Source: an uncultured Caryophanales bacterium
GTDB taxonomy: Bacteria; Bacillota_I; Bacilli_A; RF39; UBA660
Assembly: GCA_946534345.1 (NCBI GenBank)
Contig: CAMNCL010000001.1
Span: 151,175 to 194,624 of the forward strand
Reading direction: 5' to 3'
Length of the DNA: 43,450 nt
The position numbers and the translations under genes were made by a program. Under the pieces are notes generated by a model that was not told where the DNA came from, searched no databases, and saw only the letters and a program-made list of their open reading frames with translations. Positions 25,010-34,429 of the stretch are shown one piece after another. How positions within the stretch are numbered: position 1 is the first letter of the stretch; every line of letters begins with the position of its first letter.

Positions 25010-25810
25010 ATGGAAGGCTTTTTAATTACAATTATTGTCATCGTTGGTATTATTTTATTATGTTCTATCAGACAAGTTAATGAATATGAAAGGGGAATTT
25101 TATTTCAATTAGGAAAATATAAGAAAATAATGAATCCAGGTTGGAATATAGTATTACCAATTATTCAATCATTCCAAAAAGTTGATGTTAGAACTAAAGC
25201 AGTAGATGTTCCAGAACAAGATGCAATTACTAAAGATAATGTAACTATTAGAATTAATGCAGTTATCTATTATAAAGTATTTGATGCTGGTAAAGCTATT
25301 TGTGCAGTTGAAAATTTCCATTGGGCAGTATCACAACTTGCTCAAACTACTATGCGTAATGCAGTAGGTACAGTTTCTTTAGATGAATTACTTACTCAAA
25401 GAGATAAGATTTCTGAAGAAATTTGTAAAATAATTGATGAAGCTACTGATCCATGGGGAATCAAAGTAGAAAATGTTGAATTAAAAGATGTTAAATTACC
25501 AGATGAAATGCAAAGAGTTATGGGTAAAGTTGCAGAAGCTGAAAGAGAAAAAATGGCTGTTATTACTAAATCTATTGGTGAGAAAGAAGCTGCTGTTAAC
25601 TTAGCAGAAGCTGCTAATGTAATGGGTTCTACTCCAGGAGCATTACATTTAAGAACTTTATCTACATTAAATGATTTATCTTCAGATCAATCCAATACAA
25701 TTATCTTTGCAGTACCTATTGAAGTATTAAGAGCATTTGATGGTATTAAAGATTCAACTCAAGTACAAAATGTGGTTAAAAAGATAACTAATAAAGATAA
25801 CAATATGTAA
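25010..25810 (+). CDS. slipin/stomatin-like SPFH membrane protein
   Basis: The 266-residue protein has an N-terminal membrane hairpin or helix (3-22) and an SPFH/band 7 domain: VNEYERGILFQLGKYKKIMNPG, then VDVRTKAVDVPEQDAITKDNV, as in slipins. The C-terminal 80 residues are helical (VAEAEREKMAVITKSIGEKEAA) and would drive ring or microdomain oligomerisation. Slipins organise membrane patches and often pair with an NfeD protein, but none is encoded next to it here. Single-gene transcript with strong signals. Confidence 0.88.
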   Translation: MEGFLITIIVIVGIILLCSIRQVNEYERGILFQLGKYKKIMNPGWNIVLPIIQSFQKVDVRTKAVDVPEQDAITKDNVTIRINAVIYYKVFDAGKAICAVENFHWAVSQLAQTTMRNAVGTVSLDELLTQRDKISEEICKIIDEATDPWGIKVENVELKDVKLPDEMQRVMGKVAEAEREKMAVITKSIGEKEAAVNLAEAANVMGSTPGALHLRTLSTLNDLSSDQSNTIIFAVPIEVLRAFDGIKDSTQVQNVVKKITNKDNNM

Positions 25811-25827
25811 TTGTTATCTTTTTTTTC
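25793..25827 (+). terminator. intrinsic terminator
   Basis: AAAGATAACAAT (25793-25804) pairs with ATTGTTATCTTT (25810-25821) and a T run follows. Confidence 0.9.
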
Positions 25828-25828
25828 T

Positions 25829-25856
25829 TTGTTTTTGTAATATCTTATGATACAAT
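25829..25856 (+). promoter_or_regulatory. promoter at the head of the polysaccharide locus
   Basis: TTGTTT (25829-25834), 16-nt spacer, TACAAT (25851-25856) with a TGA extension. An 80-nt leader follows, with AAACC...GGTTT able to pair around an 11-nt T-rich loop. Confidence 0.6.
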
Positions 25857-25942
25857 ATTTATAGGAATAAAAGTAAAGGGTTAAACCTTATTTTTTATGG
25901 TTTATAGTACAATAACTAACTTATGACAGTGAGGTAATAACA

Positions 25943-26599
25943 TTGAAAAATGAAGATTTAACTATGATAAAAAAGTCAAAAAGAGTAATTTATTTCACTA
26001 TAAAAAGACTTTTTGATATATTATTTTCAATAATTGGAATAGTATTAATGATCCCAATTATGATTATTATAAAAATAATATATATGTGTACAGGTGATTT
26101 TAGTTCTATGTTTTATTCTCATGAGAGAATTGGTAAAGATGGAAAAGTATTTAAATTATATAAATTTAGAACTATGGTACCTAATGCAGATGAAGTATTA
26201 AAGAAATTATTAAAACATAAGAAATATCGTAGAGAATGGCAAAAGAATCATAAATTAGAAGATGATCCTAGAATTACTAAAGTAGGTAAATTCTTAAGAA
26301 AATCTTCATTAGATGAATTACCTCAATTTATTAATGTTTTAAAGAATGAAATGAGTTTAATTGGACCTAGACCATTAGTAGAAGGGGAATTAGAAAAATA
26401 TCATGGTAAAGCAAAAATATATCAAAGTATAAAACCAGGAATAACTGGATGGTGGGCATGTAATGGTAGAAGTGATACAACTTATAAGAGACGCCTGGAA
26501 TTAGAATATTATTATGTTAAGAATTGTTCTATCCTAATGGATATAGCCGTAGTATTTTTAACTATTAAAGCAGTATTATTCAAAACAGGTGCTAAATAA
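25943..26599 (+). CDS. undecaprenyl-phosphate sugar-phosphate transferase
   Basis: This 218-residue protein moves a sugar phosphate from a UDP-sugar onto undecaprenyl phosphate, starting the repeat unit at the inner membrane face. A membrane hairpin lies at 24-50, then YKFRTMVPNADE, RKSSLDELPQFINVL, SLIGPRP and KPGITGWWACNGRS, the signature blocks of the WcaJ/PglC family. The short form without the N-terminal multi-pass part is common in Gram-positives. I take TTG 25943, eight bases after GAGG; ATG 25964 is the alternative and has no site. First gene of the locus; the sugar is not readable. Confidence 0.88.
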   Translation: MKNEDLTMIKKSKRVIYFTIKRLFDILFSIIGIVLMIPIMIIIKIIYMCTGDFSSMFYSHERIGKDGKVFKLYKFRTMVPNADEVLKKLLKHKKYRREWQKNHKLEDDPRITKVGKFLRKSSLDELPQFINVLKNEMSLIGPRPLVEGELEKYHGKAKIYQSIKPGITGWWACNGRSDTTYKRRLELEYYYVKNCSILMDIAVVFLTIKAVLFKTGAK

Positions 26600-26610
26600 C
26601 ACCTGTTTTC
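26582..26610 (+). terminator. terminator after the sugar transferase gene
   Basis: AAAACAGGTG (26582-26591) pairs with CACCTGTTTT (26600-26609). It overlaps the end of the gene and separates it from the rest of the locus. Confidence 0.7.
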
Positions 26611-26630
26611 TATTAATAAAAGTATATATA

Positions 26631-26639
26631 TGATACAAT
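26631..26639 (+). promoter_or_regulatory. extended -10 promoter of the main polysaccharide operon
   Basis: TGATACAAT within TATGATACAATATATA, the same string as at 3105 and 25848; the -35 is weak. It lies 34 nt before the DUF4422 gene. Confidence 0.5.
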
Positions 26640-26673
26640 ATATATACATACCAATATACTAGGAGAGAATTAT

Positions 26674-27465
26674 ATGAAAGATGTTAAAGTAATAGTCGCA
26701 ACACATAAAGAGTATCAGATGCCTACTGATAAATTGTATTTACCATTGCATGTAGGAGCTGATTCTAATAAGAATAAGACTTCTTTTAAGAAGGATAATA
26801 CTAAGGATAATATTAGTAAGAAAAACCCATATTTTTGTGAATTAACGGGTCTTTATTGGGCTTGGAAGAATTTAAAGAATGATTATATTGGATTAGTTCA
26901 TTATAGAAGACATTTTTCATTAGATAAAAAGAAATATAAAACAGAAGAAGAAAAGTTTAAACATTTATTAACTTTAGAAGAAGTAAATAAATTATTAGAA
27001 GATACTGATGTAATTGTACCTAAAAAGAGAAAATACTATATAGAGAATTTATATGATCATTATAAACATACTATGTATATAGAACCTCTAGATGAGACTA
27101 GAAAAATAATTAAAAAGAAATATCCTAAGTACTTAGATGAATTTGATAAATTACATAAGAGAACAAGTGCTCATATGTTTAATATGTTTATTATGAAAAA
27201 AGATATTTTAAATGATTATTGTACTTGGTTATTTGATATTCTATTTGAATTAGAAAAGAAAATAGATAGTTCTAAATATGATGCTTTTCATGCTAGATTC
27301 TATGGAAGAATATCTGAATTATTATTAGATGTATATCTAAATACTAATGGTATTAATTATAAAGAAGTAAAAGTAATAGATATGCAAAGAATAAATTGGT
27401 GGAAGAAAGGGACTAGTTTCTTAAAAGCTAAGTTTTTAGGTAAGAAGTATGACAAAAGTTTCTAA
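26674..27465 (+). CDS. DUF4422 glycosyltransferase-like protein
   Basis: The 263-residue protein has the family marks PYFCELTGLYWAWKN and GLVHYRRHFS in the first third, TDVIVPKKR and SAHMFNMFIMKK later. DUF4422 members are cytoplasmic sugar transferases in capsule and exopolysaccharide loci. It is the only clear glycosyltransferase here besides the initiating enzyme, so other transferases must be encoded elsewhere, or the unit is short. Starts behind AGGAGAG and overlaps the next gene by 17 nt. Confidence 0.8.
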   Translation: MKDVKVIVATHKEYQMPTDKLYLPLHVGADSNKNKTSFKKDNTKDNISKKNPYFCELTGLYWAWKNLKNDYIGLVHYRRHFSLDKKKYKTEEEKFKHLLTLEEVNKLLEDTDVIVPKKRKYYIENLYDHYKHTMYIEPLDETRKIIKKKYPKYLDEFDKLHKRTSAHMFNMFIMKKDILNDYCTWLFDILFELEKKIDSSKYDAFHARFYGRISELLLDVYLNTNGINYKEVKVIDMQRINWWKKGTSFLKAKFLGKKYDKSF

Positions 27466-28273
27466 GGACAAAACTATCAAAACTATTCAAGATAATATTT
27501 TACCTATTGCTAAAGATTTTCATAAATTTTGTAAAAAAGAAAAACTAAGATATTATATTATTGGTGGTACGTTTCTAGGAGCAATAAGACATAAAGGATT
27601 TATTCCTTGGGATGATGATATTGATATAGCAATGCCTAGAAAAGACTATGAAAAGTTTTTGAAGAATTACCCACAAAAAAAATATTTTATATTGAACTAT
27701 AAAACTAATCCTGAATATAAATATTATATTTCTAAATTATGTAGCAAAGATTTTCTTATAAAAGAGAAAACAGGCAATGAGGTTAATCTGTTTATAGATA
27801 TATTTCCAATAGATGGGATGCCTAATAATAAAATATTAAGAAAAATACATTGTTTAAGAATTTTGTATCATCGAATGAAACTATCTTTTTACTATAATGA
27901 TACAATAGATAAAGCAAAAAAAAGAAAAGCATATGAAAAAGTATTAATTTTTTTCGCAACAACAATTCCATTTAAAAAACTAATAAATCCATCTAAAGAA
28001 AAGAAAAAGATAGATAAACTTCTTATGAAATACAAATTTGAAAAATCAAATCATTCTGGAACAATAATGGGAGCATATAGAGAAAGAGAAATAGTTGAAA
28101 CAAGATTGTTTGGCGAACCAACTTTATACAGTTTTGAAGACACTAAGTTTTATGGCCCAGAAAAATATGATGAGTATTTAACTCATATGTATGGTGATTA
28201 TATGACCATACCCAAAAATATCGATAGAACAAGTCATTGTGGTGAATTAATACCAATATCGAAAAAGAAATAA
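27449..28273 (+). CDS. LicD-family phosphotransferase
   Basis: The 274-residue protein carries the LicD core GGTFLGAIRHKGFIPWDDDI with the DDDIDI nucleotidyltransferase-like metal motif, then FIDIFPIDGMP. LicD enzymes transfer phosphocholine or other phospho-groups from CDP carriers to surface glycans. No licA/licC-like partner is in the window, so the donor is unknown. The start overlaps the previous gene. From here to about 33.0 kb codon use changes, with more TTG Leu, AAA runs and CGA/TCG codons than in flanking genes. Confidence 0.85.
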   Translation: MTKVSKDKTIKTIQDNILPIAKDFHKFCKKEKLRYYIIGGTFLGAIRHKGFIPWDDDIDIAMPRKDYEKFLKNYPQKKYFILNYKTNPEYKYYISKLCSKDFLIKEKTGNEVNLFIDIFPIDGMPNNKILRKIHCLRILYHRMKLSFYYNDTIDKAKKRKAYEKVLIFFATTIPFKKLINPSKEKKKIDKLLMKYKFEKSNHSGTIMGAYREREIVETRLFGEPTLYSFEDTKFYGPEKYDEYLTHMYGDYMTIPKNIDRTSHCGELIPISKKK

Positions 28274-28293
28274 TAAGAACTCGGGAGGAATAT

Positions 28294-30189
28294 ATGTTTA
28301 ATAATTTAAACTTAAAAATTATTAAAAAAGCGATTTTGAAAAAAAAGGTTGTTTCTTTTGATGTGTTTGATACATTAGTATGTAGGAATTGTCTTAATCC
28401 AAACGATGTTTTTTATTATGTAGAAAAAAAGTATAATTCAATTTCAAATAAAAAAATTGTTGATTTTAAGGCAAAAAGATTAGAAGCATATTATCAAGCA
28501 AAAAAAACATATGGAGTTGAAGAGGCTACGCTAGATCAAATATATGAATTCATAGATGATAAATATGATAAAAAACTATTGCACAAATTAGAAATGGAAA
28601 CTCAGATTGACTTTTGTGTTGCAAATAAATCGGCAAAAGAATTATATTTATATGCTAAAGAAAATAGAAAAAGAATAATATGCATATCAGATATGTATCT
28701 AGACTCTAAAACCATAAAAAAAATACTTGAAAATTGTGGCTATGAAATTGATGAAATATATGTTTCTAGTGAATATAAAAAACAAAAGAAGACAAAATCT
28801 CTATTTAAAGAATTGATGTCTTTAGGAGTGTTTAACAGTAAAGATATTGTGCATATTGGTGATGCTGAAAAGGTGGACTATTTATATCCTAAATTATTAG
28901 GAATAAAAACCTGTTTGTTTACATGTAATAAAAAAACAACATTTTTATCACAAAAGGATGTTGATTTATCCAGTTATAACAATAGGTTGATATATTCATT
29001 ATTAATTAATAATAATAGCAGTAATTGGTATTACAATTTTGGTTATGAAGTTTTAGGTCCAATATGCTTATTTTTTTGTATATGGATTCATATCAAATTT
29101 GATGATCAAAATCATAAAAAGCTATTTTGTGCTCGCGATATGGAAATGATTTATGATATGTATAACAAACTATTTCCAAGCGACAATAATTTGTATTTTT
29201 ATGTTTCAAGAAGAAGTCTAAGGCTTCCATATCTATACATATTTAATAACTTTGGCTCTTTTTTATCATCAATTACTGATAATAAACAAACATTGTCTGA
29301 TATACTAACAAATTTAAATCTATCAAATAATAGTATCAAAAAATCAATATCTGATATCTCTAAAATCGATTTAGAAAAAAAATACACTTATAATGAATTG
29401 ATTAATAGTGATGAACTAAAAAAAATATATAATAAAGTTTTAAAGGAATCTATTGAAAAACAAGGAAAAAAGCAATTTGAGAATTTTGATAGATATATAA
29501 AAAACATGCAAATTGATGATTTCTATTTGATAGATATAGGTTGGAGATGTACTACTCAATCAATTTTGAGTAATATTTATAAAGAAAAAAATATAAAAGG
29601 TTTATATTTTGGGATTAATCAAGGTGGAAGTTTGTATAAAAACATAAATGGGAATAATGCAGAAGGATATTTGTTTAATAAAAAAACTAATTACGTAAAA
29701 GAAGCAAATTTAAAAATACACTCATCCATGATTTTATTTGAAAAGTTTTTTTCTTCTCAAGCATCAACAACAATAAAATATAGAGACAAAGAACCTTATT
29801 ATGTTTTTTCTTCTGAGAAAGCAAAAAAAGAGCATAGTATTGAATTAATCCAAAATGGTGCTAATTGTTTTGTTGATGATATTATTAGATATAGAGATTT
29901 TGTTGATAATATTAACTCGTACGAATATATAGAATTGTTATTTAAATACTTTACTAATCCAAATTTAAAATTTGCAAAAAGCTTTGGTGAGATTTTAAAT
30001 GATAATATATACGTTAGAAAGTTGGCTTCTCCTAGAAGTTTAATATATTATCTAATACATCCGAATAAGTTTAAAGATGATATAGGTCAAAGTGGATGGA
30101 AAATTGGATTTATGAAGCGTTTATTTAAAATACAACTTCCATATTATGATATCTGGAAGAAAGCATATTATTCTAAGAAGAAAAGGTGA
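28294..30189 (+). CDS. HAD-domain protein of polysaccharide loci
   Basis: The 631-residue protein starts behind GGGAGG. Residues 1-210 form a HAD fold: VVSFDVFDTLVCRN around Asp23, ICISDMYLD as motif II, Lys in KKQKKTKS, and HIGDAEKVD as motif IV. Residues 220-631 are a second region with CARDMEMIYDMYNKL, YLIDIGWRCTTQSIL and no known motif. This two-part architecture occurs in capsule clusters next to LicD. It could cleave or transfer a phosphate on the glycan; the activity is unproven. Confidence 0.75.
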   Translation: MFNNLNLKIIKKAILKKKVVSFDVFDTLVCRNCLNPNDVFYYVEKKYNSISNKKIVDFKAKRLEAYYQAKKTYGVEEATLDQIYEFIDDKYDKKLLHKLEMETQIDFCVANKSAKELYLYAKENRKRIICISDMYLDSKTIKKILENCGYEIDEIYVSSEYKKQKKTKSLFKELMSLGVFNSKDIVHIGDAEKVDYLYPKLLGIKTCLFTCNKKTTFLSQKDVDLSSYNNRLIYSLLINNNSSNWYYNFGYEVLGPICLFFCIWIHIKFDDQNHKKLFCARDMEMIYDMYNKLFPSDNNLYFYVSRRSLRLPYLYIFNNFGSFLSSITDNKQTLSDILTNLNLSNNSIKKSISDISKIDLEKKYTYNELINSDELKKIYNKVLKESIEKQGKKQFENFDRYIKNMQIDDFYLIDIGWRCTTQSILSNIYKEKNIKGLYFGINQGGSLYKNINGNNAEGYLFNKKTNYVKEANLKIHSSMILFEKFFSSQASTTIKYRDKEPYYVFSSEKAKKEHSIELIQNGANCFVDDIIRYRDFVDNINSYEYIELLFKYFTNPNLKFAKSFGEILNDNIYVRKLASPRSLIYYLIHPNKFKDDIGQSGWKIGFMKRLFKIQLPYYDIWKKAYYSKKKR

Positions 30190-30194
30190 TATTG

Positions 30195-31559
30195 GTGTAT
30201 ACATATTTTATTTTAATTATTTTGTTGTCTTTAATATTATACTTTAATATTAAAATATATAATTTTGATTTGCTTTCACCATCATTTTTGTACACCACTG
30301 CAATGATATTGTCGTCTACTTTGGCATTTATAGGCTTGTTTTTGTGGAATGATGTATCATATTTATCAATAAAAACTATTTTGATTTGTATATTATCTGT
30401 TGTTTCATTTAATGCAGGTGAGTATATCATTAGAAAGATATGTAACAACCAAAAGAAAAGTAAAAAGAAAAAAATAGAATATATAGATGCTGATATTTCT
30501 TGGTGGAAAATTATTATTCAATTTGTATTTGTAACTGTTGTATTTTGCTTGATTTATAGTGAAGTATATCGAATAGCCACTGTCGTTGGATATAAGGGTG
30601 AGGGAATATCAACAATGATTAAGTATTATCGTAATACTTCGATTTTGTTTTCCACTAAATATATTAAAGCGGGAATAAACATCAATATAATAGTGTCCCA
30701 ATTACAAAAAATAGTAGAAGTTATATGTTTTGTTAATATATACTTGATTGTTGCGGTTATATTTAATAAAGATACTATAAAGAATAGAAAAGTAAGTTTA
30801 TATGCATTAATAGTTGCAGTTTCAATCCTTTCAAGTTTATTAACTGGTGGAAGAATGAGATTAGTTGTATATGCAGTGTTTACAGCTGCTATCATTCTTT
30901 TTAAACTTAATCAGAAATATAGCTATGTCGATATGATTAAAAAATACAAAAAAGAAATTGTAATTATTATAATTGTCATGGTGACTTCTTTTTATTGCGC
31001 TCTGCCACTTTTAGGAAGAAAAACAGATACTAATATAATTGAATATACTACGTTTTACTATGGAGCACCAATTCCATCGCTTGAAAAAATCATTAATGAA
31101 GATGATAAACCAGCATTTTTTGGGGAGGAAACATTCCGAGGCATTCAAAATGTAGCATACAAGCTTAAAATATCAGACTATATTCAGCCTATAAGTATTA
31201 AGTGGGTATACTTTTATACAAAAGATAAGGATAAACTATCTAGTAATATTTATACATCAGCTAAGAGATATTACCATGATTTTGGTTATTTAGGTGTAAT
31301 ATTATTACAGTTAATTAATGGATTAGTTTTATCCTTGTTGTATGTTATAATGAAACAGAAAAAGACAACAGTATCTATTATTTTTTATTCGATGTATGTA
31401 TATATGGCTATTGATCAAGTGCGTGATGAACATTTTTTTAGTAACTTTGTACATATTAACACTATATTTAAGCTTGTAGTGTTAGTGTGTTTAATGTGGC
31501 TTATTAAATTAAATTTGAAAGGTGATAAAGATGAAAACAAGAACCGAAAACTCAATTAG
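30195..31559 (+). CDS. wzy: Wzy-like polysaccharide repeat-unit polymerase
   Basis: A 454-residue protein with 10-12 membrane helices. I choose GTG 30195, nine bases after the AGG of AAAAGGTGAT; GTG 30186 lies in that site. Between helices are large outer loops, one with GVRSLLTGGRMR-like LLTGGRMRLVVYAV, typical of O-antigen/repeat unit polymerases (Wzy), which join lipid-linked units at the outer face. Its place before the flippase supports this. Sequence in Wzy is poorly conserved, so linkage cannot be given. Confidence 0.75.
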   Translation: MYTYFILIILLSLILYFNIKIYNFDLLSPSFLYTTAMILSSTLAFIGLFLWNDVSYLSIKTILICILSVVSFNAGEYIIRKICNNQKKSKKKKIEYIDADISWWKIIIQFVFVTVVFCLIYSEVYRIATVVGYKGEGISTMIKYYRNTSILFSTKYIKAGININIIVSQLQKIVEVICFVNIYLIVAVIFNKDTIKNRKVSLYALIVAVSILSSLLTGGRMRLVVYAVFTAAIILFKLNQKYSYVDMIKKYKKEIVIIIIVMVTSFYCALPLLGRKTDTNIIEYTTFYYGAPIPSLEKIINEDDKPAFFGEETFRGIQNVAYKLKISDYIQPISIKWVYFYTKDKDKLSSNIYTSAKRYYHDFGYLGVILLQLINGLVLSLLYVIMKQKKTTVSIIFYSMYVYMAIDQVRDEHFFSNFVHINTIFKLVVLVCLMWLIKLNLKGDKDENKNRKLN

Positions 31560-33057
31560 AAATTTAATATTTGCAATAGTCGGTCAAATTATGGGAATCC
31601 TAATTAGTTTAATATCTCGTTTGGTTTTTATTCGTATTTTATCTACCGAATACTTAGGATTAAGCGGGTTGTTTACGAATATTTTGACTATATTGAGTCT
31701 CACTGAATTAGGGTTTGTTACAGCTATGTCTTATCAGCTATATAAACCAATAGCAGAAAATGATAAAGAAAACATTAAAACACTGATTAACTTTTATAAA
31801 AAAGTATATTATTCTATAGCTATTGTTATATTTATTCTTGGCTTAATCACTTTACCATTCTACAAATATTTAATGGATAAAGTGCCAAATATACCTAATT
31901 TGAATTTAATATATATGCTTTTTGTGTTAAACACATCAGCTTCATACATGTTTTCACATAAAAGACTACTAATAATTGGTGATCAGAATCGATATATAGC
32001 CACAATTTATAGATACGTATTTTATTTTATTTTAAATGTATGCCAAATTATAGTTCTTATTATTACTAAAAATTATATTCTATTCTTAATTGTTCAAATT
32101 GTTATTACATTAGCAGAAAATATCATGTTAAATATGAAAGCTAATAAAATGTATCCATATTTAAAAGAAAAGAATGTTAAAAAGTTATCTAAAAAGGATT
32201 ATCATCAGATTATTGTAAACGTTAAGTCTATGTTTTATCATAAATTTGGTGGAGTGGTACTAAATTCTACGGATAACATTGTAATATCGAGGATATTAGG
32301 ATTAATCAGTGTTGGTATATACTCTAATTATATGTTAATTATTTCAGCTTTAAAAACAATTATAATGCAAATTTTCAGTTCTGTAATTGCTAGTATAGGT
32401 AATTTGCATGTTGTAGCAGATAGAGAAAAAATGACCGAAATTTTCCGAAAAACATTTTTTGCTGATTTTTTCATACACATTATAAGTACAACTTGTATTA
32501 TATGTTTAGCAAACCCTTTTATTAAAATTTGGTTGGGTGAAAAATTTTTGTTAGATACATTTACAGTTTACTGCATAGCTATAAACTACTATTTGTTTGG
32601 TATGAGAAGAACATGTATGTCGTTTAGAGAGGCAACTGGAAATTATAGTAAGGATAGATTTTCTCCAATAATAGAAGCTATTATTAATGTAGCAACTTCT
32701 ATAATTTTGGCAAAGTATATTGGATTAGCCGGAGTTGTTTTAGGAACTATTGTTTCGTGTTTATTAACAAATTTCTGGTGGGAACCATTGGTTATTTCTA
32801 AAAAATCGTTAACTATTGATCTTAAAGGTTATTTTGCGATGTATTTTAAATATTCAATTGTAGGTGTGATAATTGCTATTATTACAATATTCATAAACGG
32901 ATTAGTTCCGTTTGGTAATTTTTTTGGTTTTCTAGTTAAAACTATTGTTACACTTATTACTTCTGTTTCATTATTTATAGTCATATATAGAAAAAATGAA
33001 AACTATATATTTTATAAGTATCTAGTTAAAGAAATGATATTAAAAAAGGGAGAATAA
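31531..33057 (+). CDS. wzx: Wzx-like polysaccharide flippase
   Basis: The 508-residue protein has about 12-14 membrane helices and no other domain. IRNLIFAIVGQIMGILISLI, then RLVFIRILSTEYLGLSGLF and FGVVLNSTDNIVISRI-like STDNIVISRILGL match the MATE/MOP polysaccharide-export branch (Wzx), which moves lipid-linked repeat units across the membrane. I start at ATG 31531 after AAAGGTG, a 29-nt overlap with wzy. The stop overlaps the start of the acyltransferase remnant. Confidence 0.85.
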   Translation: MKTRTENSIRNLIFAIVGQIMGILISLISRLVFIRILSTEYLGLSGLFTNILTILSLTELGFVTAMSYQLYKPIAENDKENIKTLINFYKKVYYSIAIVIFILGLITLPFYKYLMDKVPNIPNLNLIYMLFVLNTSASYMFSHKRLLIIGDQNRYIATIYRYVFYFILNVCQIIVLIITKNYILFLIVQIVITLAENIMLNMKANKMYPYLKEKNVKKLSKKDYHQIIVNVKSMFYHKFGGVVLNSTDNIVISRILGLISVGIYSNYMLIISALKTIIMQIFSSVIASIGNLHVVADREKMTEIFRKTFFADFFIHIISTTCIICLANPFIKIWLGEKFLLDTFTVYCIAINYYLFGMRRTCMSFREATGNYSKDRFSPIIEAIINVATSIILAKYIGLAGVVLGTIVSCLLTNFWWEPLVISKKSLTIDLKGYFAMYFKYSIVGVIIAIITIFINGLVPFGNFFGFLVKTIVTLITSVSLFIVIYRKNENYIFYKYLVKEMILKKGE

Positions 33058-33308
33058 TGTACGAAGGATAATATAAAAAGATTGAAGGAAACAAAAAAAT
33101 TACTAATATAATTGCTAAAGTAGCTGATTGTAGTTTCGGAGTATATTTACTTCGCTTAATTGTTAAATACTACGAAGTTGAATTATTAAGTATTAATACT
33201 CGTTCATGGGAATGGAGAACATTTGGAATTATCACAACATATTTAATATCATTAGTAATAGTTTTAATTATAAAGAAAATACCAATTTTAAAAAGAATAG
33301 TTGGATAG
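33057..33308 (+). pseudogene. acyltransferase-3 (OafA-like) remnant
   Basis: An ATG overlapping the wzx stop opens MYEG, then a TAA at 33069. The same frame then runs open to TAG 33306-33308 and encodes VADCSFGVYLLRLIVKYYE, a hydrophobic segment (FGIITTYLISLVIVLII) and a Lys end. The ADCSFGVYLLRL pattern is the C-terminal end of acyltransferase-3 proteins, normally over 330 residues. An internal deletion plus a stop best explains a 78-codon tail with a coupled start. The polymer probably once carried an acetyl or other acyl group. Confidence 0.65.
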
Positions 33309-33318
33309 GAGAGATAAT

Positions 33319-34410
33319 ATGAAGTATGACTATTTAATAGTAGGATCTGGATTATTTGGAGCTACTGTTGCAAACAGATTAAAAGAAAAAGGTAAAAAGG
33401 TATTGGTAATTGAGAAAAGGAATCATATAGGTGGTAATGTTTATACTGAAAACATAGAAGGTATAAATGTTCATAAATATGGAGCTCATATATTTCATAC
33501 AGATTATAAAGATGTATGGGATTATGTTAATTCATTTGTAGAATTTAATAGATATACTAATAGTCCTATAGCTAGATATAAAAATGAAATATATAATATG
33601 CCATTTAATATGAATACATTTTCTAAAATATGGGATGATGTAATTACTCCGGAAGATGCATTAAGACATATTAATGAAGAGAAAAAGGAAATTACTGGGG
33701 AACCTAAAAATCTAGAAGAACAAGCTATTTCATTAGTAGGTAGAACAATCTATGAAAAATTAGTTAAAGAATATACTGAAAAACAATGGAATAGAGATTG
33801 TAAAGAATTACCAGCATTTATTATTAAAAGATTACCTGTTAGATTAACATATGATAATAATTATTTTAATGATCGTTATCAAGGTATACCAATAGGAGGA
33901 TATACATTATTAGTAGAGAAAATGTTAGATGGAGTAGAAGTTAAATTAAATACTGATTATTTAAGTGATAAAGAACATTTTGATTCTTTAGCTAAGAAAG
34001 TAATTTATACTGGACCATTAGATGAATATTTTAATTATTCTTTAGGTGAATTAGAGTGGAGAAGTTTAAAGTTTGAAAATAAAACATTTAATACTGATAA
34101 TTATCAAGGTAATGCAGTAATTAATTATACTTCTCATGATGAAAAATATACTAGAAGTATTGAACATAAACATTTTGAATTTGTGACTGATAATAAGAAA
34201 ACAATAGTTACTTTTGAATATCCAGCTGATTATAAAGAAGGTATGGAAAAGTATTATACTGTTAATGATGATAAGAATAATGCTTTAGCTGATCAATATC
34301 GTGAATTAGCAGAAAAAGAAAAGAATGTTATATTTGGAGGAAGATTAGCTGAATACAAATACTATGATATGGATGATGTTATTAAGAAGGCATTGGATTT
34401 AGAATTATAA
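33319..34410 (+). CDS. glf: UDP-galactopyranose mutase
   Basis: The 363-residue flavoenzyme turns UDP-galactopyranose into UDP-galactofuranose in the cytoplasm. I start at ATG 33319 behind TAGGAGAG. Visible are the FAD-binding GSGLFGATVANRL, KYGAHIFHT, FNRYTNSP and RYQGIPIGGYT with substrate-site Arg and Gly. The length is slightly short of 370-390, without gaps in the core. It implies galactofuranose in the polymer of this locus; a galactofuranosyltransferase is not seen nearby. Confidence 0.93.
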   Translation: MKYDYLIVGSGLFGATVANRLKEKGKKVLVIEKRNHIGGNVYTENIEGINVHKYGAHIFHTDYKDVWDYVNSFVEFNRYTNSPIARYKNEIYNMPFNMNTFSKIWDDVITPEDALRHINEEKKEITGEPKNLEEQAISLVGRTIYEKLVKEYTEKQWNRDCKELPAFIIKRLPVRLTYDNNYFNDRYQGIPIGGYTLLVEKMLDGVEVKLNTDYLSDKEHFDSLAKKVIYTGPLDEYFNYSLGELEWRSLKFENKTFNTDNYQGNAVINYTSHDEKYTRSIEHKHFEFVTDNKKTIVTFEYPADYKEGMEKYYTVNDDKNNALADQYRELAEKEKNVIFGGRLAEYKYYDMDDVIKKALDLEL

Positions 34411-34429
34411 TTTATAGTTGGAGGTATTT

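Noticed and set aside
33057-33308. A frameshifted extension of wzx
   Set aside because: The wzx gene ends at a normal length and the remnant's ADCSFGVYLL pattern belongs to acyltransferases.
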